Source: Micromonospora echinaurantiaca (GTDB taxonomy: Bacteria; Actinomycetota; Actinomycetes; Mycobacteriales; Micromonosporaceae). Taken from it: a stretch of 64,000 nucleotides of DNA. Location of the stretch: the NCBI RefSeq assembly GCF_900090235.1, contig NZ_LT607750.1:248001-312000 (forward strand), given 5' to 3'. Position numbers and translations under genes: made by a program. The notes under the pieces were generated by a model. That model worked only from the letters and a program-made list of their open reading frames with translations. It had not been told where the DNA came from and made no database searches. Shown here in pieces: positions 57,843-64,000 of the stretch (the stretch's first letter is position 1; the number at the start of each line of letters is the position of its first letter).

Positions 57843-58793
57843 CTAGCAGATTACTCTCAGTGCCGCGGGAATGGATGTGAATCTGACTTTCTCCCGCTCG
57901 CCGAGATAGTCGCCGTCCAACTGGAACGCCTGTGGACGCTCGGCGAGCAGGGTGAACTCGGCCAGGTCGTGCATCCGGAGCACCTGTTTGCCGCGCGGAT
58001 CGGGGTGCCGGGAGAAGAACTGCGTCACCGTGCGTGTGGTGCTGGCGACCCGCAGCCGCCGCAGGGCCAGCACGTCCAGCCCCAGGTCGAAGGACGCCTC
58101 CGGGTTGGGGTTGATCTCCCGGTCGCCGAGGTAGGTCCAGGGTGCGGTGTTCTGGATGATGACCGTGGCCAACTCGCTCTCGGCCGGCTCGCCGGGGCGC
58201 TCCAGGCTGATCGCCGGGTGCCGCCGGTCCGAGGCGAGGAAGTACTGGCTCACCGTGGACCGCAGGTAGAGCCCGGGCGTGGAGACCCGGCCCCGGCGGC
58301 GGGCCCGCTCCACCCGGTGGATCACGGCGGCATCGATGCCGAAGCCGGCACAGAAGGTGAAGTAGCGGTCGTCGGCCCGGCCCAGCCCGATCGTGCGGTG
58401 CCGGCCCAGCCGGAGCCCCTCCAGGATCATGCTGGTGCCCTCCGGCCACTCCCGGGGCAGCCCCAGCGCCCGGGCGAAGACGTTGGTCGACCCGCCCGGC
58501 ACGGTGGCCAGCGCCGGCAGCCGCTCGGCCGGCGTGGCGGCGCCGGCCACGGTCGGCGGGTTCGCCGTCATCAGGCCGTTCACCACCTCGTTGACGGTGC
58601 CGTCGCCACCGAGGGTGACCACCACGTTGACGCCCTCCTCGGCCGCCTCGCGGGCGAGCGCGGTCGCGTGCCCCCGCCGCCGGGTGTACCGCACGGAGAG
58701 GTCGACTTCGCTGCGCAGCGCCCGGACCAGCACGTCCCGGCTGCGCTCGCTGGTGGTGGTGGCCTTCGGATTGACCACCAGGACGGCCCGCAT
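57843..58793 (-). CDS. diacylglycerol/sphingosine kinase-like lipid kinase
   Basis: A 316-residue DAGK_cat family protein. The N-terminal V-L-V-V-N-P-K-A strand, the G-G-D-G-T-V-N-E-V glycine loop and the V-P-G-G-S-T-N-V-F-A-R-A-L-G motif define the kinase, with the late K-V-R-F-T terminal strand. It phosphorylates a diacylglycerol or similar lipid; polyprenol-linked lipids are also possible. ATG 58793 has TACAGT ending 7 bases upstream, suggesting a leaderless message. It lies upstream of whiB1 on the same strand. Confidence 0.88.
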   Translation of the reverse strand: MRAVLVVNPKATTTSERSRDVLVRALRSEVDLSVRYTRRRGHATALAREAAEEGVNVVVTLGGDGTVNEVVNGLMTANPPTVAGAATPAERLPALATVPGGSTNVFARALGLPREWPEGTSMILEGLRLGRHRTIGLGRADDRYFTFCAGFGIDAAVIHRVERARRRGRVSTPGLYLRSTVSQYFLASDRRHPAISLERPGEPAESELATVIIQNTAPWTYLGDREINPNPEASFDLGLDVLALRRLRVASTTRTVTQFFSRHPDPRGKQVLRMHDLAEFTLLAERPQAFQLDGDYLGEREKVRFTSIPAALRVIC

Positions 58794-58800
58794 GGGCGGC

Positions 58801-58806
58801 ACTGTA
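58801..58806 (-). promoter_or_regulatory. -10 box of the lipid kinase gene (leaderless)
   Basis: TACAGT on the minus strand ends 7 bases before the ATG. Confidence 0.5.
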
Positions 58807-58823
58807 CCCCGGAGTAGCACAGG

Positions 58824-58829
58824 TATCGT
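58824..58829 (+). promoter_or_regulatory. -10 box of the gene at 58837 (leaderless)
   Basis: TATCGT ends 7 bases before the GTG at 58837, and overlaps an earlier in-frame GTG, which argues for the later start. Confidence 0.5.
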
Positions 58830-58836
58830 GGCGCGC

Positions 58837-59244
58837 GTGACGCTCGACTCCGACCCGATTCCCGTCACGCTCCGCTGGGCGGTCCGGCTGCTGCGGGGCG
58901 AGGCGGTCGCGGTGGGCCTGCTCGCCGGGTGGCTGATCTGGGCCGACCTCACCGCCGCCAGCACCGACCGGCTGTCGGCCTGGCTGGTGACCGCGTTCGC
59001 CATCGGCGCCGCCGCCGCGCTCTGGGCCCTGGGCGGCGGGCTGGAGCGGCGCCGGGCCGGCGCGCGGGCGCCGGCGATCGTGCTTCAGCTGATGCTGCTG
59101 CCGATCGGGTGGTTCATGGTCCAGGGCGGGATGGGTTGGCTCGGCGTGCCGCTGATGGCCCTCGGGGTCGGGGTGAGCTGGCTGCTGGTGAGCCCGGCGA
59201 CCAGCCGGGCGCTCGGCTTCGGGGCGCCCGAGGGCGGTCAGTAA
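58837..59244 (+). CDS. four-helix membrane protein, hypothetical (135 aa)
   Basis: Unrecognised family. Four membrane helices are visible at about residues 22-40, 48-66, 80-98 and 100-120, with short loops. E-R-R-R-A-G-A-R is a basic cytoplasmic loop. It shares a divergent promoter region of about 43 bp with the lipid kinase gene and overlaps the convergent anti-sigma gene by 7 bp at the 3' ends. I recall an uncharacterised membrane protein at this place near whiB1 in mycobacteria. Confidence 0.72.
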   Translation: MTLDSDPIPVTLRWAVRLLRGEAVAVGLLAGWLIWADLTAASTDRLSAWLVTAFAIGAAAALWALGGGLERRRAGARAPAIVLQLMLLPIGWFMVQGGMGWLGVPLMALGVGVSWLLVSPATSRALGFGAPEGGQ

Positions 59245-59648
59245 CCCGAGGCGCGGCGGGTCAGCAGCGAGATGGTGGCCCGGCCACCGGCGACGTTCGC
59301 CGTCGCCGAGGTGGTCAGCGCGGTGAGCACCTTCCAGGCGAAGGAGGACTCGGCGGGCAGCCCGGCGCCGCGGACGGTGGGCACGGTCACCTCGACGGTG
59401 AGCGCGTCCTCGGTCACCGCGAACCGGCAGTCGAGTTCGGCGTCCCGGGTGGCGATGGCGAGCAGCATGGCGCAGGCCTCGTCGACCGCGATGCGCAGGT
59501 CCTCGATCTCGTCGAGGGCGAACTGCAGCCGCGCCGCCAGACCCGCCGTGGCGGTGCGCAGCACGCCGAGGTAGCCGCCGTCGGCGGGCACGGTGAGGTG
59601 CACGACGTCGTCGTCGGTGGTCGGCTGGCCGGTCAGTTGAGTCACCAC
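59238..59648 (-). CDS. RsbW/UsfX-like anti-sigma ATPase
   Basis: A 136-residue GHKL-type protein. The N-box is altered to V-D-E-A-C-A-M-L-L-A-I-A (D/E for the usual N), and the glycine-rich lid appears only as the late G-G-R-A-T-I-S-L-L-T. Loss of the typical N and G1 residues suggests weak or absent ATP hydrolysis, as in sigma-binding members. It starts with GTG 59648 after a GGGGGG sequence. No SigB/SigF gene is adjacent. It overlaps the membrane protein gene and lies after the acetyltransferase. Confidence 0.78.
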   Translation of the reverse strand: MVTQLTGQPTTDDDVVHLTVPADGGYLGVLRTATAGLAARLQFALDEIEDLRIAVDEACAMLLAIATRDAELDCRFAVTEDALTVEVTVPTVRGAGLPAESSFAWKVLTALTTSATANVAGGRATISLLTRRASGY

Positions 59649-59677
59649 TCATCCCCCCGGTCGGGGACTCTACCCGC

Positions 59678-60196
59678 TCAGCGGGCGGGCCGTGTGGGGG
59701 CGGTCACCTGGGCCGCGAGACCGGCCAGGGCGGCGCCGTCGAGCCGGTAGGGGATCCACTCGGTCAGTTGCTCGGCGCCGATGGCGGCGTAGAAGCCGGC
59801 GGCCGGGTTCCAGTCGAGCATCGACCACTCCAGCCGGTGGTAGCCGCGCCGTACGCAGATGTCGGCGAGGGTGGCCAGCAGCAGCTTGCCGGCTCCGGTG
59901 CCCCGCGCGGCCGGCCGGACGTACAGGTCCTCCAGGTGGATGCCGTGCACCCCGGCCCAGGTGGAGAAGTTCAGGAACCAGAGCGCGAAGCCGACCGGGG
60001 AGTCCCGGTCGTCCACCGCCACGTGCCCGTAGAGCGCCGGGGCCGGGCCGAACAGCGCGGCGTGCAGCTGCTCCGCGGTGAGATGGCACTGCTCGGGTGC
60101 GCGCTCGTACTCGGCCAGCTCGTGCACCATGGCGACGACGGCCGGCACGTCCGCTGGACGCGCCGGCCGGATCGTCGGCGGAACCGCGAGGGTCAC
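59678..60196 (-). CDS. GNAT-family N-acetyltransferase (diamine-acetyltransferase-like)
   Basis: A 172-residue GNAT protein of the spermidine/diamine acetyltransferase-like type. It has I-R-P-A-R-P-A-D-V-P-A, F-N-F-S-T-W-A-G-V-H-G-I-H-L-E-D-L-Y-V-R-P, then the motif A loop A-R-G-T-G-A-G-K-L-L, R-L-E-W and L-D-W-N-P-A-A-G-F-Y. Its GTG overlaps the stop of sodN (GTGA), so it is translated from the sodN message. The link between the two is unexplained. Confidence 0.88.
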   Translation of the reverse strand: MTLAVPPTIRPARPADVPAVVAMVHELAEYERAPEQCHLTAEQLHAALFGPAPALYGHVAVDDRDSPVGFALWFLNFSTWAGVHGIHLEDLYVRPAARGTGAGKLLLATLADICVRRGYHRLEWSMLDWNPAAGFYAAIGAEQLTEWIPYRLDGAALAGLAAQVTAPTRPAR

Positions 60197-60597
60197 GCCT
60201 TCTTGGTCTCCCAGAAGATCTTGGCGATCTCGTCGATCTTCTGCAGCAGCTGGTCGGCGGTGGCCGGGTCGAGGCTGCCCTTCACGCCGCCCGAGCCGGC
60301 GAGCTTGGTGGCCTCGTTGAACAGCTGGTGCAGCTGGGGGTACTTCTCGAAGTGGTTCGCCTTGAAGTAGTCGGTCCAGAGCACCCACAGGTGGTGCTTG
60401 ACCAGCTCGGCGCGCTGCTCCTTGATGATGACGGCCCGCGTGCGGAACTCCGGGTCGGTGTTCGCCTGGTACTTCTCGCAGATCATTTTGACCGACTCGG
60501 CCTCGATCCGGGCCTGCGCCGGGTCGTACACGCCGCAGGGCAGGTCGCAGTGGGCGCTGGCGGTCACGCGGGGCACAAGGATGCGTGGAAGTCGCAT
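60193..60597 (-). CDS. sodN: nickel superoxide dismutase (precursor)
   Basis: A 134-residue Ni-SOD precursor. Residues 1-15 are a pro-peptide (M-R-L-P-R-I-L-V-P-R-V-T-A-S-A) removed to expose H16 of the nickel hook H-C-D-L-P-C-G-V-Y-D-P. The hook residues His1, Cys2 and Cys6 of the mature protein are all present; the rest is a four-helix bundle. It detoxifies superoxide in the cytosol. ATG 60597 follows a GGAGGAT. It is divergent from its maturation protease gene sodX. Nickel control by Nur is expected from Streptomyces. Confidence 0.97.
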   Translation of the reverse strand: MRLPRILVPRVTASAHCDLPCGVYDPAQARIEAESVKMICEKYQANTDPEFRTRAVIIKEQRAELVKHHLWVLWTDYFKANHFEKYPQLHQLFNEATKLAGSGGVKGSLDPATADQLLQKIDEIAKIFWETKKA

Positions 60598-60681
60598 CGG
60601 GATCCTCCATGGGAAGTTTGCGATGATCCAAGCCGACATTACTCCTGGCGGGGCTCCCCCAAGCCGGTGGAGGTGAAACCG

Positions 60682-61032
60682 ATGACCGCCGACCGTCCGG
60701 CGGCCGCGCGCCGGCTGCCCTGGCCGTTGACGGCGGTGCTGGTCAGCGGCCCGTCCATGGCGCCGACCCTGCGTCACGGGGACGCCGTGCTGGTCCGCCG
60801 GGGCGGCCGGCCGGTCCGCCCCGGCGACGTCGTGGTCGCGGTCTTCCGCAGTCGCCCTGACCTGCTGGTCGTCAAGCGGGCGGTACGCGCCCAGGACGGC
60901 GGCTGGTGGCTGTACGGGGACAACGAGTTCGTCGCCGACGACTCCCGGGCGTACGGGGTGGCCGACGTGCACGGCCGGGTGGTGGCCCGCTACTGGCCCC
61001 GGCCCGGACGGGTGCGTCGGCGCCCGTTATGA
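60682..61032 (+). CDS. sodX: Ni-SOD maturation protease SodX (S26-like)
   Basis: A 116-residue signal-peptidase-like protease. The catalytic serine is S25 in S-G-P-S-M-A-P-T-L, and the lysine is K65 in L-V-V-K-R-A-V, with the G-D-N box as Y-G-D-N-E-F. It lacks the N-terminal membrane helix of type I signal peptidases and is the family that removes the Ni-SOD pro-peptide. GGAGGTG before the ATG fixes the start. It is divergent from sodN over 84 bp. Confidence 0.92.
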   Translation: MTADRPAAARRLPWPLTAVLVSGPSMAPTLRHGDAVLVRRGGRPVRPGDVVVAVFRSRPDLLVVKRAVRAQDGGWWLYGDNEFVADDSRAYGVADVHGRVVARYWPRPGRVRRRPL

Positions 61033-61064
61033 CCCTGCTCACATCGGTGGGGCTCCGACGACAC

Positions 61065-61070
61065 TATGCT
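61065..61070 (+). promoter_or_regulatory. candidate -10 of the malic enzyme gene
   Basis: TATGCT about 103 bases before the start codon; no convincing -35. The 5' UTR would be about 95 bases. Confidence 0.4.
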
Positions 61071-61172
61071 CGGAAGTGCCCGGGTGACCCCCCGCACCGC
61101 GCGCCACCGCTCGTCGCCTCACCACGCGTACCGACCGGCTGGTCCAGCTGCTCGACAGATCCTGGAGTCACC

Positions 61173-62351
61173 ATGTCACCGTCCACCGTGGACCCTGCTG
61201 ATCCCGTCTTCCGACTGCACCGTGGCGGCAAGATGGCCGTCGCCTCGACGGTCCCGCTGACCAGCCGGGAGGACCTCTCCCTCGCGTACACCCCCGGGGT
61301 GGCCCGGGTGTGCGAGGCGATCGCCGCCGACGAGACCCTGGTCGACGACTACACCTGGGTGTCGCACACCGTCGCCGTCGTCACCGACGGCTCGGCCGTA
61401 CTCGGGCTCGGCAACATCGGCCCGCGCGCCGCGCTGCCGGTGATGGAGGGCAAGGCGGTGCTGTTCAAGCAGTTCGCCGGCGTGGACGCGGTACCGGTCT
61501 GCCTGGACACCCAGGACGTCGACGAGATCGTGGCGGTGGTGCGGGCGCTGGCGCCGTCGTTCGGCGGGATCAACCTGGAGGACATCAGCGCCCCGCGCTG
61601 CTTCGAGGTGGAGCGCCGGCTGGACGAGGCCCTGGACATCCCGGTCTTCCACGACGACCAGCACGGCACCGCGATCGTCGTGCTGGCCGCGCTGCGCAAC
61701 GCCGCCACGCTGCTCAACCGCAAGCTGGGCGACCTGCGGGTGGCGGTCAGCGGCGCCGGCGCGGCCGGCGTGGCGGTGACGAAGATGCTGCTGGCCGGGG
61801 GAGTGGACCCGGCCCGGGTGGTGGTCTGCGACTCGAAGGGGATCATCGGCCGGCACCGCACCGGGCTCACCGACACCAAGGCCGAACTGGCCGCCGTCAC
61901 CAACCCCGACGGCCGGCAGGGCGACATCACCGAGGCGCTGCGCGACGCGGACGTGCTGATCGGCGTCTCCGGCGGCCGGATCTCCGAGGCCGCGGTGGCC
62001 GGGATGGCCCCCGGCGGGATCGTCTTCGCGCTGGCCAACCCGGACCCGGAGGTGCACCCCGAGGTGGCCGCCCGGCACGTCGCGGTGGTGGCCACCGGGC
62101 GCAGCGACTACCCCAACCAGATCAACAACGTGCTGGCCTTCCCCGGCGTGTTCCGGGGCGCGCTGGACGCCCGGGTCACCCGGATCACCGAGGGCATGAA
62201 GGTCGCCGCCGCCGACGCCATCGCGCAGGTGGTGGCCGAGACGCTCACCCCGGAGGCGATCGTGCCGTCCCCGCTCGACCCGCGGGTCGCCCCCGCGGTG
62301 GCCGAGGCGGTGGCCGAGGCGGCCCGCCGCGACGGCGTCGCCCGGGCCTGA
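61173..62351 (+). CDS. NAD(P)-dependent malic enzyme
   Basis: A 392-residue malate dehydrogenase (decarboxylating) of the short bacterial type. It has S-L-A-Y-T-P-G-V-A-R-V-C, the metal-binding F-G-G-I-N-L-E-D-I, the H-D-D-Q-H-G-T-A signature, then the nucleotide loop G-A-G-A-A-G-V-A and F-A-L-A-N-P-D-P-E. It links malate to pyruvate and reducing power. ATG 61173 has CTGGAG 6-7 bases upstream. Cofactor choice (NAD or NADP) was not resolved. Confidence 0.95.
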   Translation: MSPSTVDPADPVFRLHRGGKMAVASTVPLTSREDLSLAYTPGVARVCEAIAADETLVDDYTWVSHTVAVVTDGSAVLGLGNIGPRAALPVMEGKAVLFKQFAGVDAVPVCLDTQDVDEIVAVVRALAPSFGGINLEDISAPRCFEVERRLDEALDIPVFHDDQHGTAIVVLAALRNAATLLNRKLGDLRVAVSGAGAAGVAVTKMLLAGGVDPARVVVCDSKGIIGRHRTGLTDTKAELAAVTNPDGRQGDITEALRDADVLIGVSGGRISEAAVAGMAPGGIVFALANPDPEVHPEVAARHVAVVATGRSDYPNQINNVLAFPGVFRGALDARVTRITEGMKVAAADAIAQVVAETLTPEAIVPSPLDPRVAPAVAEAVAEAARRDGVARA

Positions 62352-62360
62352 CCCGGGCCG

Positions 62361-62399
62361 AGGGCCCGTGCTGTCGCACGTCGCACAGCGCGGGGCCCT
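62361..62399 (+). terminator. terminator of the malic enzyme gene
   Basis: A 14-bp imperfect stem (agggcccgtgctgt with acagcgcggggccct) and a 10-base loop, 9 bases past the stop codon. Confidence 0.7.
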
Positions 62400-62421
62400 T
62401 ACTCCGGCCCGTCCCGCTTGT

Positions 62422-62427
62422 TACCGT
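62422..62427 (+). promoter_or_regulatory. -10 box of the oxidoreductase gene (leaderless)
   Basis: TACCGT ends 7 bases before the ATG at 62435. Confidence 0.5.
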
Positions 62428-62434
62428 GCCGATC

Positions 62435-63388
62435 ATGCGTGCCGCCTTCGCCTCCCGCTTCGACGACGCCGACCCGCTCGCCGCGCTCACCGTCGGCGAG
62501 CGGCCCGAGCCGACCCACCCGGACGACGACTGGGTCACCGTGCAGGTTCGGGCCAGTTCGCTGAACCACCACGACCTGTGGTCGCTGCGCGGGGTGGGGC
62601 TCACCGGCGACCAGTTGCCGATGATCCTCGGCTGCGACGCCGTCGGCGTCGACCCGGACGGCAACGAGGTGGTCGTCTACCCCGTGGTCGCCACCCCGGG
62701 TGACCCGCGCGGCGTCTCCATCCTCTCCGAGCACTTCCCGGGCACGCTCGCCGAGCGGGTGGCCGTACCCCGGTCGAACCTGGTGCCGCTGCCGGCCGGA
62801 CTGGCCGCCACCGACGCGGCCTGCCTGCCGACCGCGTGGCTCACCGCCTGGCGGATGCTCACCACCAAGGGCCGGGTCGGCGACGCCGACGCGGTGCTGG
62901 TGCAGGGCGCCGGGGGCGGCGTCGCCACGGCCGCCGTCGCGCTCGCCGCGGCGATGGGCAAGCGGGTCTACGCGACCAGCCGGGACGCCGCCAAGCGGGA
63001 GCGGATCGCCGAGCTGGGCGCGACCGCCGTCGAGCCGGGCGCCCGGCTGCCCGAGCGGGTCGACGTGGTGATCGAGACCGTTGGCGCGGCCACCTTCGAC
63101 CACTCGCTGAAGTCCGCCGCGCCGATGGCCCGGATCGTCGTCTCCGGCGCCACCGCCGGGCACGAGCCCAAGGTCAACCTGCGCCGGGTCTTCGCCATGC
63201 AGCTGGAGATCCTGGGCACTTCGATGGGCACCCCGGACGAACTGGCGGACCTGCTCGCCTTCTGCGCCGAGCACCAGGTGCGGCCGGTGGTGGACAGCGT
63301 GGTGCCGTTCAGCCGGGTCGAGGAGGCGTTCGCCCGCCTGCACTCCGGCGAGGTCTTCGGCAAGGTGGTCGTCGACCACACCGCCTGA
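62435..63388 (+). CDS. zinc-less MDR oxidoreductase (quinone oxidoreductase-like)
   Basis: A 317-residue medium-chain reductase. The N-terminal catalytic domain has S-S-L-N-H-H-D-L-W and G-C-D-A-V-G-V, but lacks the four structural cysteines of zinc alcohol dehydrogenases. The Rossmann loop is V-Q-G-A-G-G-G-V-A-T-A, and the C-terminal strand ends F-A-R-L-H-S-G-E-V-F-G-K-V-V-V. This is the quinone-oxidoreductase-like subgroup; the substrate is not identified. It follows the malic enzyme, separated by a terminator. Confidence 0.9.
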   Translation: MRAAFASRFDDADPLAALTVGERPEPTHPDDDWVTVQVRASSLNHHDLWSLRGVGLTGDQLPMILGCDAVGVDPDGNEVVVYPVVATPGDPRGVSILSEHFPGTLAERVAVPRSNLVPLPAGLAATDAACLPTAWLTAWRMLTTKGRVGDADAVLVQGAGGGVATAAVALAAAMGKRVYATSRDAAKRERIAELGATAVEPGARLPERVDVVIETVGAATFDHSLKSAAPMARIVVSGATAGHEPKVNLRRVFAMQLEILGTSMGTPDELADLLAFCAEHQVRPVVDSVVPFSRVEEAFARLHSGEVFGKVVVDHTA

Positions 63389-63408
63389 GCCGGGGCCGCC
63401 CGGGGCGG

Positions 63409-64000
63409 TCAGAGGCGGTTGTCGAGGACGGCGATGTCGCCCCGCGCGGCGTCGGTGGGGATGCGCCGCTTGGCGGCCTCGTCGCCGTAGAGGGTCCAGC
63501 GCAGGAACTCGACGGTGGTGTCCGAGACCACCCGCAGCGCGGCTCCGTCGCTGAGCAGCGCCCGCCCGTGGTCGCCGTTCGGCAGGCTCAGCATCGCCTT
63601 CGGCCAGGGCACCTTGTCGTACGCCTCCTTGCCGGCGGCGTACTGGACCACCTCGTCGGCCTCGCCGTGCACGAACAGCTGCGGCGCGGCGGCGCCGGCG
63701 AACGCGGTGCCCACCCCGAGCGCGGTGCCGGCGAACACCACCCCGGCGTCGAGCCGTTCGTCCCGGCCGGCGGTGAACAGGCCGATGGTGGTCACCCCGC
63801 CGGCCGAGTGCCCGGCCGCCGCAACCCGGTCGCCGGCCAGCCGGCCCCGCAGCGGATCACCGGCCTTGCCGTCGAGGGCGAGCACCTGGGTCAGCGCGTA
63901 CGACACGTCGGCGGGCTGGTTGAGCACGTCCAGCACGTTGGTGTCGGTGCCCCGGGAGGTGTGCGGGAAGGTCGGCGCGGCCACCACGAAGCCGGCCGCC
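63409..64000 (-). CDS. alpha/beta-hydrolase, dienelactone/chlorophyllase-like (5' end outside window)
   Basis: The C-terminal 196 residues of a hydrolase; the frame runs off the right edge. The nucleophile elbow is A-G-H-S-A-G-G, the acid lies in F-V-H-G-E-A-D-E-V-V, and a G-D-H-G supplies the histidine. This fits the chlorophyllase/PET-hydrolase-like group; secreted members often begin with a signal peptide, not visible here. It is convergent with the oxidoreductase gene. Substrate unknown. Confidence 0.82.
   Translation of the reverse strand, partial: AAGFVVAAPTFPHTSRGTDTNVLDVLNQPADVSYALTQVLALDGKAGDPLRGRLAGDRVAAAGHSAGGVTTIGLFTAGRDERLDAGVVFAGTALGVGTAFAGAAAPQLFVHGEADEVVQYAAGKEAYDKVPWPKAMLSLPNGDHGRALLSDGAALRVVSDTTVEFLRWTLYGDEAAKRRIPTDAARGDIAVLDNRL

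Noticed and set aside
57656..57880. Plus-strand frame of 74 codons running into the lipid kinase gene
   Set aside because: It overlaps the 3' end of the kinase gene on the other strand and has no homology or ribosome-binding site.

Overview
The window is high-GC actinobacterial DNA, most likely from Micromonospora or a close Micromonosporaceae relative. Four things point there: extreme GC in third codon positions, an encoded nickel superoxide dismutase with its own maturation protease, three WhiB-family genes, and a SigR/RsrA pair whose cysteine positions match those described in Streptomyces. Dispersed-looking palindromic repeats (3959-4013, 11709-11785, 55208-55290) resemble elements I recall from Micromonospora, but I could not search for them. 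I see no phage, insertion sequence, CRISPR array, rRNA or biosynthetic gene cluster. This is mostly conserved chromosomal core.

Layout. 1-10.6 kb: NudC (partial), an XRE/DUF397 regulatory pair, an MFS pump, mycoredoxin, UvrD2 helicase, an attenuator-controlled whiB7, an ABC1 kinase, a degenerate E1-like protein and a DUF5679 zinc ribbon. 10.6-20 kb: a YgjP-like metallopeptidase, a zincin, a PDZ/Lon-type protease, a 1001-residue UPF0182 membrane protein and a SigE-family sigma factor with a membrane partner. 20-20.4 kb: two initiator tRNA genes. 20.5-28.6 kb: a solute-binding lipoprotein, purC, a small WXG/EspC-like pair with a YbaB protein, glpK and a PRPP synthetase. 28.8-36.3 kb: several anti-sigma-type ATPases, a NarL-type two-component pair, an SDR enzyme, a GT4 glycosyltransferase and a drug/metabolite exporter. 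36.3-41.8 kb: aroA-rsgA-hisN, an SRAP protein, a WhiB protein and an alpha/beta hydrolase. 42-46.6 kb: sigR-rsrA, ribosomal protein bL37, a biotinyl carrier protein, and a TetR/MFS efflux pair. 46.6-53.1 kb: a TPR protein, a SIS sugar isomerase, a PdtaS-like kinase and a GT39-type membrane enzyme. 53.2-57 kb: a leader peptide followed by the assimilatory sulfur operon. 57.1-64 kb: whiB1, a diacylglycerol kinase-like protein, sodN/sodX, malic enzyme, a quinone oxidoreductase and a partial hydrolase.

How it works together. Much of the window concerns redox and antibiotic stress. Sequences matching the SigR consensus (GGAAT-N19-GTT) lie upstream of sigR itself and of mycoredoxin, which suggests a local thiol-stress regulon. 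whiB7 has an upstream ORF, an intrinsic terminator and a competing antiterminator whose 5' arm is inside the ORF; this fits ribosome-mediated attenuation. The sulfur operon is preceded by a 28-residue peptide of the kind thought to sense cysteine supply. whiB1 has a long leader region and a CRP-like palindrome. From memory, gene order resembles two Mycobacterium tuberculosis segments: nudC-mrx1-uvrD2-whiB7-ABC1 kinase through UPF0182, and aroA/rsgA/SRAP/sigH-rshA/TB7.3/pdtaS/whiB1.

Many genes have a TANNNT-like -10 box 5-8 bases before the start codon and no Shine-Dalgarno sequence, so leaderless transcription seems common. Start codons were chosen on Shine-Dalgarno sequences, on leaderless -10 spacing or on family length. 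All functional names rest on motif recognition without database searches.
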